DNA of 64,000 bases, taken from Paenibacillus flagellatus (lineage in GTDB: Bacteria > Bacillota > Bacilli > Paenibacillales > NBRC-103111). The notes below the pieces were generated by a model. The model worked only from the letters and a program-made list of their open reading frames with translations, ran no database searches and was not told where the DNA came from. Of this stretch, positions 17,501-24,121 are shown piece by piece (the stretch's first letter is position 1; each line of letters starts with the position of its first letter). Location: the NCBI RefSeq assembly GCF_003217775.1, contig NZ_QJVJ01000007.1, forward strand, positions 372,001-436,000. The letters are read 5' to 3'. The translations under genes were made by a program, and so were the position numbers.

Positions 17501-18485
17501 ATACGCCGATCCGTATATAGCGAACTTGAACGGCGGGAACTGGCATCTGAAGGAGGGCAGTCCGGCTATCGGCGCAGGAGAGGCGAACCCGGACTTCGTC
17601 TTGAGAACTGGGCAAACGATTGACATATCGACCGATTATGACGGTATTTCAAGAGGGGTAACTTGGGATCAGGGCTTATACAGGCAGAATACCTACGTGG
17701 CTTCACAACGTCCGATTACGCAAATAGAGGTTGCCGGACAACTTGGTGTAAACGGCTGGTATGTCGGGGATGTCGATGTTACGCTCACCGCGCAAAGCAC
17801 CGATGTGCCGGTGGCCGTCACGCAGTTCAGGCGTACCGTTATAGAAAGCGTTTATGGCGTAACGCAGCCTTCAACGGATGGATTCGTCAACTATACTTCT
17901 CCGATTGTTCTTACTGAAGGTGTGTACGACCTTTCATACCGGTCTATCGATACGTTAGGAAATGCGGAAGAGGAACGTACCGTCAGGATCAGCATCGACA
18001 CGACTGCCCCGAGTCTGGTACTGAAGACGAATGGCAGCGTGCTGGAAGAAGGAATGATTTTTGGAGACGGACAGCTATACGTATTCGATCCTTTGGCTGC
18101 CGACAATTTGTCGGGTGTAGCGCTGGTCGCCGTCACCATCGACGGTATCCCCTATGGAGGAGGTACCTTGGATTTTGCAGGCCAGCCTGGTACACATACC
18201 CTTGTTGCAACGGCGACGGACAATGCGGGTAACGCGACGGAGAAAAGCGTAACCTTCAGCGTAGCCGTTTCGCTTTCTTCGATGAGGCAGCTTATCGAGC
18301 GAGTAAATGTATGGGGGTCGATCGACCATTCGCTATATAAGCAGCTTCTAAACAGCTTGCAGCAAGCTTCAAAGCATATGGACAATTTGCTGAAGCATTT
18401 GGACAAACCCGGTCAACAGGATATTCCGGAGGACAGTAAGCAAATACTCAAGAAGCAAGCTGAAATGATTATAGGTACCGATTAA
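14550..18485 (+). CDS. large secreted double beta-helix protein, polysaccharide lyase-like, with C-terminal FIMAH domain
   Basis: 1311 residues. A signal peptide (residues 1-34, ending GVAAAG) is followed by a right-handed beta-helix module (about 36-437) opening with TYYVSPNGSDLNSG, the style of PL9/chondroitinase-B-like and DUF1565 proteins; a jelly-roll domain (about 438-622, SDNFENGANAWTV); a Gly/Pro linker (about 626-638); a second beta-helix module (about 638-1050) with the same opening TYYVSPTGSDLNPG; an OmpL47/Ig-like region (about 1054-1235, ISIDTTAPSL); and a helical FIMAH domain (about 1240-1311). It probably cuts or binds an acidic plant or animal polysaccharide whose oligomers the upstream transporter imports. 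The duplication of the helix module in one chain is unusual. Catalytic residues were not assigned. Confidence 0.8.
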   Translation: MRVIGSIRILCSFVLVLSLFAGLRLGGEQGVAAAGTTYYVSPNGSDLNSGTEAAPWRTLKKAATALAAGDTAIFEDGVYDSNQMITFANNGSAGAPITIKAKNKHQAKLTFTGLNATSKVILLNKQYIAIQDFEITQAVRGTSSADIFIDIRGCDNCLFSGNSVHGAGGKGVQGSKSSDVTINMNDFYDITGQAVVLANMDRPVVNNNEIYEVGNVGIMVAAGTRSAQIYNNYIHTSVAPLKYGIMLGGGYPASAAYDPNGFEAYNAAAWNNIVVAEEPGKIESALSFAGSTNSGFYNNVVIDAKYGVRYMNGGGSTAGWLPVTTSPKFMNNIFSGCTVGAQLVTNAPVDASNDYNLYHNCTNAPVETNGVNADPKFADRFSDWRLQADSPALGEGKMVNVTGYYGETMNVFLDYNGKPRSEPWHMGIYSDAMPAVGAVLLSDNFENGANAWTVQLGNMSVVEETYGGNHVYTQPGASATSGLARSFAGSTAWRSYQLETRVKFNRFYHSSGWVTLYTRFVDTNNYYLVEMKGSPETGYIALKKKVGGTVTPLQEKLGWQAPIGQWMDIKFVVNGSDIQVYINGRLELSGTDQQLTAGGIAAAIFRADAHIDDVKVTEIDASSGPNGPGPGPRPAPGGTYYVSPTGSDLNPGNEQAPWRTFARVAELVQRGDTVIFEDGVYMETRPAIFAEGGNANERIVVKARNKHKAVIKFYNMPTTKILIKGKPYITLQDFEITQDTRGIDTNDIFVQVREGADHVRIIGNKIHNAYEEGVKGTQITDFLVEGNFIYDMAHEGIDLVNVSSSVIRNNEIFDAARVGLLVKGGSYDVQIHNNYVHNGNVDMLLGAIYLGGQTNNISALDYSVNGYEAWNVVAYNNVIVAEGTAEIDKGITFMGSKDSAAYNNLIAGSKYGIYLEVPKNTAPGVGWAWDPDNVNPVFKNNIIMNTAGEAVKLAGTKPPINMVHDYNLYHNNAVSPLSAETHGVYADPYIANLNGGNWHLKEGSPAIGAGEANPDFVLRTGQTIDISTDYDGISRGVTWDQGLYRQNTYVASQRPITQIEVAGQLGVNGWYVGDVDVTLTAQSTDVPVAVTQFRRTVIESVYGVTQPSTDGFVNYTSPIVLTEGVYDLSYRSIDTLGNAEEERTVRISIDTTAPSLVLKTNGSVLEEGMIFGDGQLYVFDPLAADNLSGVALVAVTIDGIPYGGGTLDFAGQPGTHTLVATATDNAGNATEKSVTFSVAVSLSSMRQLIERVNVWGSIDHSLYKQLLNSLQQASKHMDNLLKHLDKPGQQDIPEDSKQILKKQAEMIIGTD

Positions 18486-18771
18486 GACTCGGCCGAAAGT
18501 CGTTCAGTACGTAGAAACCTACGAATTGTCGTCCTGCTACAATTGTTAAGAAGTGTCATACCAGTCCACCAATGATTCGTTTTTCAGCAATGGTACTTCC
18601 CGCATAAAAGGGAGATTACCTGATCAGGCAACCCCCCTGGCAGACAGCTTTCAAGCACAATGTCCGATTCGAATTAGAAATTCGTCGAGCTGGTCGACGC
18701 GAACGGGGAATTGAACGCTTCGCGAAAGCTAAACGTTTCGGCCGGAATGGAACGTTCACGGCGCAAGCAAA
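18486..18771. other. intergenic stretch after the beta-helix gene
   Basis: About 285 bases without a recognisable gene. CGTAGAAACCTACG near 18512 is a short inverted repeat. The region marks the change from A/T-richer island DNA back to the G+C-rich background. Confidence 0.4.
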
Positions 18772-18812
18772 AAGACACGGCGGGGAGCGGCGCTCCGTGC
18801 CGTGTCTTATTT
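18766..18812. terminator. bidirectional terminator
   Basis: AAGACACGGC (18772-18781) pairs with GCCGTGTCTT (18799-18808), with an inner GGAGCGGCGCTCC stem. An A-run on the left gives a T-run for the minus-strand aldo-keto reductase gene and TTATTTATT on the right serves the plus strand. Confidence 0.8.
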
Positions 18813-18832
18813 ATTCCGAGCGTGATGCCGTC

Positions 18833-19822
18833 CTACTGCACAATATCGTCGATCCGGCGCAGCTCGTCCTCGGTGAAGTCGAGCCGGTTCAAGGCGGCGA
18901 CGTTCTCCTCGATCTGCGATACCCGGCTTGCGCCGATCAGCGCGGACGTAACCCGTCCGCCGCGAAGCACCCAGGCGAGCGCCATCTGGGCGAGCGACTG
19001 GCCGCGTTCGGTTGCGAGCTGGTGCAGCGAGCGGATTTTGGCCAGCTTCTCCTCCGTGATGTCCTTCGACTTCAGGAAGCCGGACGGCTTGGCCGCGCGG
19101 GAATCCTCCGGAATGCCGGATACGTAGCGGTTCGTCAGCAAGCCTTGCGCGAGCGGGCAAAACGCGATCGTCCCGGCCCCCGCTTCGTCGAGCGTATCCT
19201 GCAGGCCGTTCTCGATCCACCGGTTCAGCATCGAATACGAAGGCTGGTGGATGAGCAGCGGCGTGCCGAGCCGCTTCAGAATGGCCGCCGCCTCGGCGGT
19301 CTGCTCGGCGCTGTACGAGGAGATGCCGACGTAGAGCGCCTTGCCTTGACGGACGACCTGATCGAGCGCCATCATCGTTTCTTCGAGCGGCGTCTCCGGG
19401 TCGGGGCGGTGCGAGTAGAAAATGTCGACATAATCGACCCCCATCCGCTTCAAGCTTTGATCGAGGCTCGAGATCAAATATTTGCGGGAGCCCCATTCGC
19501 CGTACGGGCCCGGCCACATATAATAGCCGGCTTTCGTCGAGATGACGAGCTCGTCGCGGTAGCCGGCGAAGTCGGTGCGCAGGATGCGGCCGAAGTTTTC
19601 TTCCGCGCTTCCCGGAGGCGGTCCGTAGTTGTTGGCCAAGTCGAAATGGGTGATGCCGAGGTCGAACGAGCGGCGCAGCATCGCCCGCATGTTCTCCAGC
19701 GTGTCGACGCCGCCGAAGTTGTGCCACAGGCCGAGGGAGATGGCCGGCAGCTTCAGGCCGGATTTGCCGCACCGGTTATATTTCATCTCGGCGTACCGTT
19801 CTTCGCGGGGGGTATACGTCAT
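18833..19822 (-). CDS. aldo/keto reductase (YghZ-like)
   Basis: 329 residues from the ATG at 19822; this start aligns with the N-terminus of YghZ (RYxxMxYxxCGKSGLxLPAxSLGLWHNFG). An in-frame GTG at 19834 is too close to the AAGGAG. The TIM-barrel tetrad is visible: Asp and Tyr in HFDLANNYGPPPGSAE, Lys in VISTKAGY, His in FYSHRPDPETP. The C-terminal NADPH-binding part (SALIGASRVSQIEENV) is intact. YghZ and relatives reduce L-glyceraldehyde-3-phosphate and methylglyoxal, a detoxification role. Monocistronic with its own terminator. Confidence 0.92.
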   Translation of the reverse strand: MTYTPREERYAEMKYNRCGKSGLKLPAISLGLWHNFGGVDTLENMRAMLRRSFDLGITHFDLANNYGPPPGSAEENFGRILRTDFAGYRDELVISTKAGYYMWPGPYGEWGSRKYLISSLDQSLKRMGVDYVDIFYSHRPDPETPLEETMMALDQVVRQGKALYVGISSYSAEQTAEAAAILKRLGTPLLIHQPSYSMLNRWIENGLQDTLDEAGAGTIAFCPLAQGLLTNRYVSGIPEDSRAAKPSGFLKSKDITEEKLAKIRSLHQLATERGQSLAQMALAWVLRGGRVTSALIGASRVSQIEENVAALNRLDFTEDELRRIDDIVQ

Positions 19823-20056
19823 GACGGATTTCACGCTCCTTCATCGGAATTCCTCTTCATCATAACGCTTCGCCCGCCGTGCCGCAACAGAAGCCGGACG
19901 TGCCTTTGTTCCGCCCCGGCGGCAGCTGTCCCGGCCGGCAGGCCGGCGATCTTTTGAAGCGCGATAGAGGGAGAGGCGGGCGGGGGGCGGAACTTTTTTT
20001 CGAATGGCGGGAACCAAATCGCTCGAACGGTGTCTAATCCTTACAGAGGTGATGAC

Positions 20057-20369
20057 ATGGAGCACGAGTACGTCCGCTATGCGACGACGTTGGACCGCGC
20101 CGCGCTTCGCGTCCGCACCGAAAGCTACCCGTCCGCGGAAACGGAAGCGATGTCCCGCATCGAAGCGGATCCGCAATGGCGGCTCGTCCTCGAGCTGCCC
20201 GAGCCGTACCGGGAAGCGCTGCTGCTCGACGCGCGCTGCGGCTTGCCGGTGAAGGAGAATGGCGGGGCTGCCGGGCGTTCCCGAAGGAACGGTAAACTCG
20301 CGCGTCGCGAGAGCGCGGGCGAAACTATCGGCGAAGCGGAAGGAGGCGATGAACGATGAGCGGGACTAA
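20057..20369 (+). pseudogene. decayed ECF sigma factor gene (region 4 with frameshift)
   Basis: After GAGGTGAT an ATG opens a frame whose second half is sigma region 4: [21 protein letters not shown]. Directly after this Glu (20257) the frame shifts by one base: the other frame continues [19 protein letters not shown], the rest of the sigma recognition helix, and stops at 20369. Region 2, needed to bind the -10 element, is missing upstream; only about 40 unrelated-looking residues precede. The gene cannot make a working sigma factor. Confidence 0.7.
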
Positions 20370-20753
20370 ACCGGAATGGTACGAACGTTTGGCGCATGGG
20401 CCGGCACCTCGGGACGCGTTCGGCAAAGAGATGATGAAGCCGGCAGGGCGAAAATCGTCGCCTGGCTGAACGATGCGTTCACGGCGCGCAAAGCGGCCGA
20501 GGTGGCGGACGGACTCGTCGTCCCCTCGGGCGGCGGCTATATCACGGCCGGCGGTTTTCCGAGCCTTCTCCCTCCCGGACCGGTCCAATCGGTCAAGGAC
20601 GCGAAGGTAACCGCGGCCGGCAAGCCGGCCGATCCGGTCGTTTTTACGGCCACGTACGTGTTGTCCGGGACGCATGACGGGTACTTGACGTGCACGCTGC
20701 TGGAGGAGAACGGTTCGATCAAAATCGACGACTGGACGACCGAGTACAAATAA
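20356..20753 (+). pseudogene. decayed anti-sigma-like gene
   Basis: The ATG at 20356 overlaps the end of the sigma remnant by 14 bases, the same overlap as in the intact sigma/anti-sigma pair at 47.7 kb. It codes for [15 protein letters not shown] and about 25 more residues, then stops near 20470. A different frame (open 20376-20753) carries a plausible secreted-domain tail (KIVAWLNDAFTARKAAEVADG ... SIKIDDWTTEYK). The two halves look like one gene with a frameshift and a lost middle. The tail has no family I recognise. Confidence 0.5.
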
Positions 20754-20859
20754 AATGACAAACGGGCTCGCCCGCAGGGCGAACGCCTATTGTAGCCGCT
20801 TCCTTTGTGTAGTAATATGGAACTAGGACTTATTACTCAGGACGAGGGAACGAGCGCGG

Positions 20860-21249
20860 ATGAACTTAAACGTGGATAACTGTCCGTCTTGCGGCGCCGT
20901 GTATCGGATAAACGTCCGCAACCTGTGCCAGGCATGCAGCGCCCGATTGGACGACGGCTTGAACCGCTGTCTCGATCATCTGTGGAAATGCCCGGATTCG
21001 ACGACCGAGCAGCTGAGCGAAGCGACCGGCGTTCCGTCATCCGCCATCGCCAAGCTGATGAAGGAAGGCAAGCTGTCGAAAGCTTACGTCAAGCTGACCT
21101 ATCCGTGCGAATCTTGCGGAAGCCCGATCCGGGATAACCGATTGTGCCGCACATGCATGCACTCGTTCAAGGAAATCGCCCAGCAGCTCAAGTCGAAGAT
21201 CGGGTTCCACCCGACCGGCGTCTACTTCAACGAACGTTTGAAAAAATGA
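20860..21249 (+). CDS. YvyF-like flagellar operon zinc-ribbon protein
   Basis: 129 residues with two Cys clusters: NCPSCGAVYRINVRNLCQAC at about residues 7-26 and CESCGSPIRDNRLCRTC at about 83-99, each a zinc-ribbon half. A helix-turn-helix-like middle (TTEQLSEATGVPSSAIAKLMKEG) lies between. This pattern is that of the YvyF/TIGR03826 family, usually found between comF and flgM in Bacillus. Here no flagellar or competence gene is adjacent; the gene stands alone next to spoVB. The ribosome-binding site is modest (GAGGGAACGAGCGCGG). Role unknown; translational regulation has been suggested for the family. Confidence 0.75.
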   Translation: MNLNVDNCPSCGAVYRINVRNLCQACSARLDDGLNRCLDHLWKCPDSTTEQLSEATGVPSSAIAKLMKEGKLSKAYVKLTYPCESCGSPIRDNRLCRTCMHSFKEIAQQLKSKIGFHPTGVYFNERLKK

Positions 21250-21263
21250 ACGCGTCTCGATCG

Positions 21264-21294
21264 AAAAGCCCCCTTCGCGATAGAAGGGGGCTCT
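21264..21294. terminator. terminator between yvyF-like and spoVB-like genes
   Basis: AGCCCCCTT (21267-21275) pairs with AAGGGGGCT (21284-21292); the minus strand continues with TTTTCG and the plus strand with CTATTG. It serves the two convergent genes. Confidence 0.75.
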
Positions 21295-21315
21295 ATTGGT
21301 CGTTACGGCCGCCGT

Positions 21316-22878
21316 CTATTTGCGGAGAGACAGCGTCCGAAGCGCCGACGGGACGTTCAGTGCGGCCCGCCCGTCGACCGCTCCGGTGACGATCAGCGCG
21401 AGCAAAAAGACGAGCAGCGACGCGAGGACCGACACGACCAAGCTGCCGGCCGGAGGGAAACCTTCCCGAAGCAGCAGCGCATGGGCGTACTGCCCGGACG
21501 CCGCCATCAACGCCATGCCGATCGCCACCTTCACGATTCGGCGCAAATTGATGTAGAAGCCGATCGCGCTCGAAATGGACAGGAAGTTGAGCAGCGTAAT
21601 GAACACGATGCCGAAGTTGATGCCGAGCACGACGCCCGTGATGCCGAACTGCATGCCGAGAAAATAAATCGCCGCCGCCTTGAACACGGTCATGACGATA
21701 AAGTTCCACATCGTCGTGCTCGCTTTGCCGAGGCCGAGCAGGATGGCGTGAAGCGGCGCCTCGAAGTAGTGCAGGAAGAAGATCGGCGCCATCAGCTGCA
21801 GCAGCTTGCCCGCTTCCGGCGAATGGTACAGCAGCGTCGTAAGCGGCGTCGCCCATACGTACAAAATGACGGTGCTCGGAGCGCCGACATACAGCGCGAT
21901 CCGCATCGCCTGATCCATCCGCTGGTGGATGACCATGCCGTTCTTATGAACGTTCGCTTCGCTGATCGCGGGTATGAGCGCCGTCGACAGCGAGTGCGTG
22001 ATGAAGCTCGGGAAGAACAGGAGCGGAAACGCGTAGCCGGCCAGCATCCCGAATTGCTTCGTCGCGACCGCCGTTCCGACGCCGGCCAGCGCCAAGCTTT
22101 TGAGCACGAGCATCGGCTGAAAGGCGCTGTAGATCGATTGGACGAAGCCGTGGCCGGTCGTCGGCAGCCCCATGTGTAGCAGCTCCGCCAGCGTCCGCTT
22201 GCCGTTTCTCAGATGGGTGGCGATCGAATCGCCGCCGTCCCCGCGCTCGCGGCTTCGCCGGTAGCGTGCCAGCAAGTACAGCAGGCCGGCACCTTCGCCG
22301 AAGACGGAGCAGACCATCGCGCCGGCGGCGGCGTACTCGAGCCCGTAAGGCAGCAGCAGCTGCACGAGCGCCAATATGCCGACGATTTGTACCGTGTTTT
22401 CCAGCACGTCGGAGAAGGCGATCGACTTCATGTGCTGCTTGCCGCGGAAATAGCCTTTCAGCACGGCCGAGACGGCGATGATGGGCGCGATCGGCGTGAT
22501 CGCGAGCATGGCCGGGTACGCTCGCGGATCCGGCAGGAACAGCGCCGCGATCGCTTTCGAGCCGATCAGCGAGACGAGCGTCAGCGCGACGCTGAGCGTC
22601 CCGGTCACGGACAGGGAGACGACGAGGATGCGCTTCACCTTCCTCGCGTTGCCTTGCGCATCGGCTTCGGCCACGAGCTTGGAAATCGCCACGGGCAAGC
22701 CGAGCTCGGTCAACGTGATCGTGAGCGGGAGAAGCGGATGGGCCATCATGAGCAGGCCGATTCCTTCCGCTCCGAGCAGCCGCGCCAGGAAGATGCCGTT
22801 GGCGAAGCCGAGCAGCCTCGTCACGAACGCCGCGGCCGTCAAGATGAAAGTTCCTCGTACGAACGATTGTTTTTGCAT
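21316..22878 (-). CDS. SpoVB-like polysaccharide flippase (MOP superfamily)
   Basis: 520 residues from the ATG at 22878, with GGAG nine bases upstream; a longer in-frame version would add an implausible basic leader. About 14 hydrophobic segments are spread evenly over the protein, starting FVRGTFILTAAAFVTRLLGFANGIFLARLLGAEGIG, the signature opening of SpoVB/MurJ-type lipid-linked oligosaccharide flippases. SpoVB is needed for spore cortex peptidoglycan, moving precursors across the forespore membrane. The germination operon upstream on the same strand supports a sporulation role. A paralogue with another lipid-linked glycan as cargo cannot be excluded. Confidence 0.88.
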   Translation of the reverse strand: MQKQSFVRGTFILTAAAFVTRLLGFANGIFLARLLGAEGIGLLMMAHPLLPLTITLTELGLPVAISKLVAEADAQGNARKVKRILVVSLSVTGTLSVALTLVSLIGSKAIAALFLPDPRAYPAMLAITPIAPIIAVSAVLKGYFRGKQHMKSIAFSDVLENTVQIVGILALVQLLLPYGLEYAAAGAMVCSVFGEGAGLLYLLARYRRSRERGDGGDSIATHLRNGKRTLAELLHMGLPTTGHGFVQSIYSAFQPMLVLKSLALAGVGTAVATKQFGMLAGYAFPLLFFPSFITHSLSTALIPAISEANVHKNGMVIHQRMDQAMRIALYVGAPSTVILYVWATPLTTLLYHSPEAGKLLQLMAPIFFLHYFEAPLHAILLGLGKASTTMWNFIVMTVFKAAAIYFLGMQFGITGVVLGINFGIVFITLLNFLSISSAIGFYINLRRIVKVAIGMALMAASGQYAHALLLREGFPPAGSLVVSVLASLLVFLLALIVTGAVDGRAALNVPSALRTLSLRK

Positions 22879-22960
22879 GCGCCGCCACTCCAAAATTCGT
22901 TTTTTCCTATATATATTCCCGGAGTGGCGCATACATGCGAACAAGCCCGATCGCCGACCG

Positions 22961-24121
22961 TCAGCGCAGCTCCATGCCCGGATTTCTCACCCGGATCCGG
23001 TAGGTGATCCGAATGTCCGCTTCGGGGAACTGCCGCTCCCAGTCCATCCGCTTCCATTCGGAAGTATGGTGCGCCTTGATATAGCTGCCGATGCCGAGCG
23101 TGTCCGTCTTGTACTGCCGCTGCAGCTTGCGGACGAGATCCGCCGCGCCTTCGTTCAAATATTTCTCCGCTTGCTGTTCCAGCCGTTTGATCGAAGCCTC
23201 CTGGAACAAGTTCATGTCGAACGTTTTTTCAAGCAGGTTGCTCTCGAGCTCGACATGGATGCGGACGATCGTCTTACCGTCCTGGAACGATATGTTTTTC
23301 TTCGAGCTGACGAACTCGGTATTGAGCGTGACGAGCTTGGACGGATCGTTCTCGTAGGGGAATACGATATTGCCGCCGCCCTTTTTCTCGCGAAGATGGA
23401 TCAAATTCCACGTCTCCCGTTCGTCGAGCTTCCCGATCATCCGATCGCCTCGGAATACGCCGACCCCGCACCATTTCACGTCGTTTTTGTTTACCTCGAC
23501 ATAGTTCATATACGCTTCGCGCGAGGCGGACGACAAGTCGATGAAAAAATCGCCTAGATTGACGTCGGGGATGCGGCCGCTTTTGGCTCCGTTCTCGATC
23601 AGCGACATGATGAAGACGGTCGGAATTTGCTCGAGAGTCGGCACCGCGTTGAGCAGCTCGAGGGCGTTGCCTTTGACGATAATCGGCCACAGCAGCCGGC
23701 GGATTTGCGGATCGCGCCGGAACGGGTCGAGAATGTGGATTAGCCCCTCCTTCGCCACGTCGTCGCCGATCGCGATGATGCGGGTATGGCCGTAGAACAG
23801 CTCCTGGTTCAGCCGCTTCTGCAAATTTTGGAACGCGTCGACGACCGTCTTGCCTGTCGCGGACATAACCTTTACCGAGTTTTTTCCGTCACCGCCCCCG
23901 CCTCCGGCTCCCGACCCGGCGATCCGGATCGGAATCGGAATTTGCACGGACAGCGTAATAAATTGGGGATTGTCCCGGTCTCGGTCGATCGCCAGCGCCA
24001 CGACGGACGTTCTCTCCTCGATCTCCCGGCGGTCCCAGCAGCCGGCCGTCAGAAGGACGAGCAGCGGCAGCGCGAGGACGAGCCGGACGATCGTGCGCAC
24101 CGATGCAAAGGGGACCTTCAT
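22961..24121 (-). CDS. spore germination lipoprotein GerC (Ger(x)C family)
   Basis: 386 residues. The ATG at 24121 overlaps the gerB stop codon (ATGA), indicating translational coupling. A lipoprotein signal ends LLTAGC with the lipobox Cys at residue 28, followed by CWDRREIEERTSV, the near-invariant GerC N-terminus. The rest is the Ger(x)C C-terminal region (FYGHTRIIAIGDDVAKEG, DPQIRRLLWPIIVKG, ending WERQFPEADIRITYRIRVRNPG). GerC is the lipid-anchored subunit of the germinant receptor in the spore inner membrane. A Gly-rich stretch (about residues 70-78) interrupts the N-domain. Confidence 0.93.
   Translation of the reverse strand: MKVPFASVRTIVRLVLALPLLVLLTAGCWDRREIEERTSVVALAIDRDRDNPQFITLSVQIPIPIRIAGSGAGGGGGDGKNSVKVMSATGKTVVDAFQNLQKRLNQELFYGHTRIIAIGDDVAKEGLIHILDPFRRDPQIRRLLWPIIVKGNALELLNAVPTLEQIPTVFIMSLIENGAKSGRIPDVNLGDFFIDLSSASREAYMNYVEVNKNDVKWCGVGVFRGDRMIGKLDERETWNLIHLREKKGGGNIVFPYENDPSKLVTLNTEFVSSKKNISFQDGKTIVRIHVELESNLLEKTFDMNLFQEASIKRLEQQAEKYLNEGAADLVRKLQRQYKTDTLGIGSYIKAHHTSEWKRMDWERQFPEADIRITYRIRVRNPGMELR

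Noticed and set aside
18486-18771. Small gene or RNA after the beta-helix gene
   Set aside because: No reading frame with a ribosome-binding site and no stable structure beyond one short inverted repeat.
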